Origin: Eubacteriales Family XIII. Incertae Sedis bacterium
GTDB taxonomy: Bacteria > Bacillota_A > Clostridia > Peptostreptococcales > Anaerovoracaceae
DNA: 6,577 bases
NCBI GenBank assembly: GCA_031278145.1
Contig: JAITLA010000233.1
Location: 1-6,577 of the forward strand
Direction of reading: 5' to 3'
Part shown: piece after piece, positions 6,286-6,577 of the stretch
Numbering within the stretch: position 1 is the first letter of the stretch
How the letters are laid out: every line of letters starts with the position of its first letter
Position numbers and translations under genes: made by a program
Notes under the pieces: model-generated
The model's database searches: none
Seen by the model: only the letters and a program-made list of their open reading frames with translations
What the model was told of the DNA's origin: nothing

Positions 6286-6299
6286 ACACCCGTGTGTAC
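6277..6299 (+). repeat. Two-copy 12-bp tandem repeat CCCGTGTGTAC
   Basis: CCCGTGTGTAC occurs at 6277-6287 and again at 6289-6299. The first copy overlaps the end of REP-like copy B, so the second looks like a duplicated repeat end. It contains the palindrome GTGTACAC at 6282-6289. Confidence 0.6.
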
Positions 6300-6324
6300 T
6301 TCGGCACAATTGTCCGATTTTCAG

Positions 6325-6349
6325 CACAAAAGAACCGTCCCCGTTGTGT
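6325..6349 (+). repeat. REP-like repeat, copy C
   Basis: CACAAAAGAACCGTCCCC followed by GTTGTGT repeats copy B in direct orientation, with one inserted T near the end and a G instead of A before its first base. B and C start 63-64 bp apart. The shared 18-bp core is identical between B and C. Confidence 0.72.
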
Positions 6350-6453
6350 CCAAAAGGAAAAGGGGTTCACAAGAAAATTTTATTGGGGTCAATGAATCGT
6401 GGAAAGGGCGCCGGACGTATGGCACAGAAACCAACCGCCAAATCCGTTTATAT

Positions 6454-6482
6454 TTGTAAAAACCCATCGTTTGTGATATGAT
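6454..6482 (+). promoter_or_regulatory. Rightward sigma-A promoter with extended -10
   Basis: TTGTAA (6454-6459) and TATGAT (6477-6482) are exactly 17 bp apart. TG at 6474-6475 forms an extended -10 (TGATATGAT). The predicted start is near A6489. It points away from the tad operon toward a gene beyond the right edge, so the two units are divergent. Confidence 0.7.
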
Positions 6483-6487
6483 GGGGT

Positions 6488-6525
6488 CATCGGCCGGTGA
6501 CAAGTTGAAAACTTTGTCACCGATG
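6488..6525 (+). promoter_or_regulatory. Long stem-loop / dyad at the 5' end of the rightward transcript
   Basis: CGGTGACAAGTT (6495-6506) pairs with AACTTTGTCACCG (6510-6522) across a GAA loop, with a single bulged base. Outer CATCGG/CCGATG pairing can extend it at the cost of a 4-nt bulge. The stem starts at about +1 of the predicted transcript and has no T-run after it, so it is not a terminator. It could be an mRNA-stabilising 5' hairpin or a repressor operator just downstream of the promoter. Confidence 0.6.
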
Positions 6526-6566
6526 TGAAACTTAACGCTTCAAAACCAAAACCGTGTTTTTATAGA

Positions 6567-6572
6567 AAAGGA
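6567..6572 (+). promoter_or_regulatory. Possible ribosome binding site of a gene starting beyond the right edge
   Basis: AAAGGA occurs about 80 nt after the predicted rightward transcription start, and the window ends in CAT a few bases later. A start codon could lie at the edge or just past it. This cannot be decided from the window. Confidence 0.25.
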
Positions 6573-6577
6573 AACAT

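Larger units (their letters stand above)
6026..6577. other. AT-rich divergent intergenic region with no supported gene
   Basis: About 550 bp separate the tadZ start from the right edge. Base composition changes abruptly from the GC-rich operon to AT-rich DNA. The region holds the leftward tad promoter, three REP-like repeats, a small tandem repeat, a rightward promoter and a stem-loop, each listed separately. The short open frames here are formed partly by the repeats and carry no recognisable protein motif. I see nothing definite in 6351-6453. Confidence 0.75.

Noticed and set aside
6172..6349. CRISPR array, suggested by three similar 25-bp units
   Set aside because: One unit is inverted, the spacings differ (64 and 39 bp between units), the repeats have mirrored ends, and there are no cas genes.
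6176..6481. 101-codon plus-strand frame across the repeats, containing NIYHV, faintly like the start of Y1 transposases
   Set aside because: The resemblance is five residues. No HUH motif or catalytic tyrosine context follows, and the frame is largely made of the REP-like repeats.
6488..6525. Rho-independent terminator
   Set aside because: The stem is followed by GATGTGAAAC on the plus strand and preceded by GACCCC-type sequence on the minus strand, with no T-run on either side.
6548..6560. Small AAAAC/GTTTT hairpin near the right edge as an attenuator
   Set aside because: Only five pairs, four of them A-T. It is too weak to call from sequence alone.

Overview
The window is almost entirely one leftward (minus-strand) operon for a Tad/Flp type IVb pilus, running from a TadZ/CpaE-like protein at the right to a TadE/G-like minor pilin cut off by the left edge. 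Several things suggest a GC-rich Bacillota of the class Clostridia. Several genes have AGGAGG-type ribosome sites. The platform protein TadB is short. The terminal pilin-like protein resembles the DUF5702 group found in clostridial tad loci. The window holds no secretin (CpaC/RcpA) or CpaB. The coding DNA is strongly GC-rich, while the right-hand 0.5 kb is AT-rich and non-coding. The taxonomic call is inference.

In transcription order, right to left, the genes are: TadZ/CpaE-like (6025-4850), TadA/CpaF secretion ATPase (4848-3646), TadB (3644-2898), TadC with a large predicted extracytoplasmic domain (2879-1482), a 47-residue Flp pilin (1427-1284), a TadE-like pseudopilin (1284-748) and a DUF5702-like TadE/G protein (758 to beyond base 1). 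The 47-residue pilin and the edge-truncated gene were read directly from the sequence. Genes are packed tightly: stop and start codons are 1 bp apart at two junctions, overlap as TGATG at one, and overlap by 11 bp at another. The only sizable internal gap, 54 bp, lies in front of the major pilin, which also has the best Shine-Dalgarno site.

The genes form one machine. TadZ would position it at the membrane, TadA would hydrolyse ATP, TadB and TadC would form the inner-membrane platform, Flp would be the major subunit, and the TadE-like and DUF5702-like proteins would be minor or initiating subunits. No prepilin peptidase (TadV/CpaA) is present, so it must be encoded elsewhere. A near-consensus sigma-A promoter (TTGACA, 17 bp, TATTAT) lies 32 bp upstream of the chosen tadZ start, preceded by phased AT-rich repeats.

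The 6026-6577 region is a divergent intergenic region. It carries three copies of a 25-bp repeat with the core AAAGAACCGTCCCC, one of them inverted; this resembles the REP-like repeats linked to RAYT (Y1) transposases. It also carries an extended -10 promoter firing rightward, whose predicted transcript begins at the foot of a long stem-loop. The gene that promoter serves is outside the window.

The most unusual feature is TadC. Between its first and second membrane segments it has about 200 extra residues that read as repeated Ig-like (atrophied bacterial Ig) modules.
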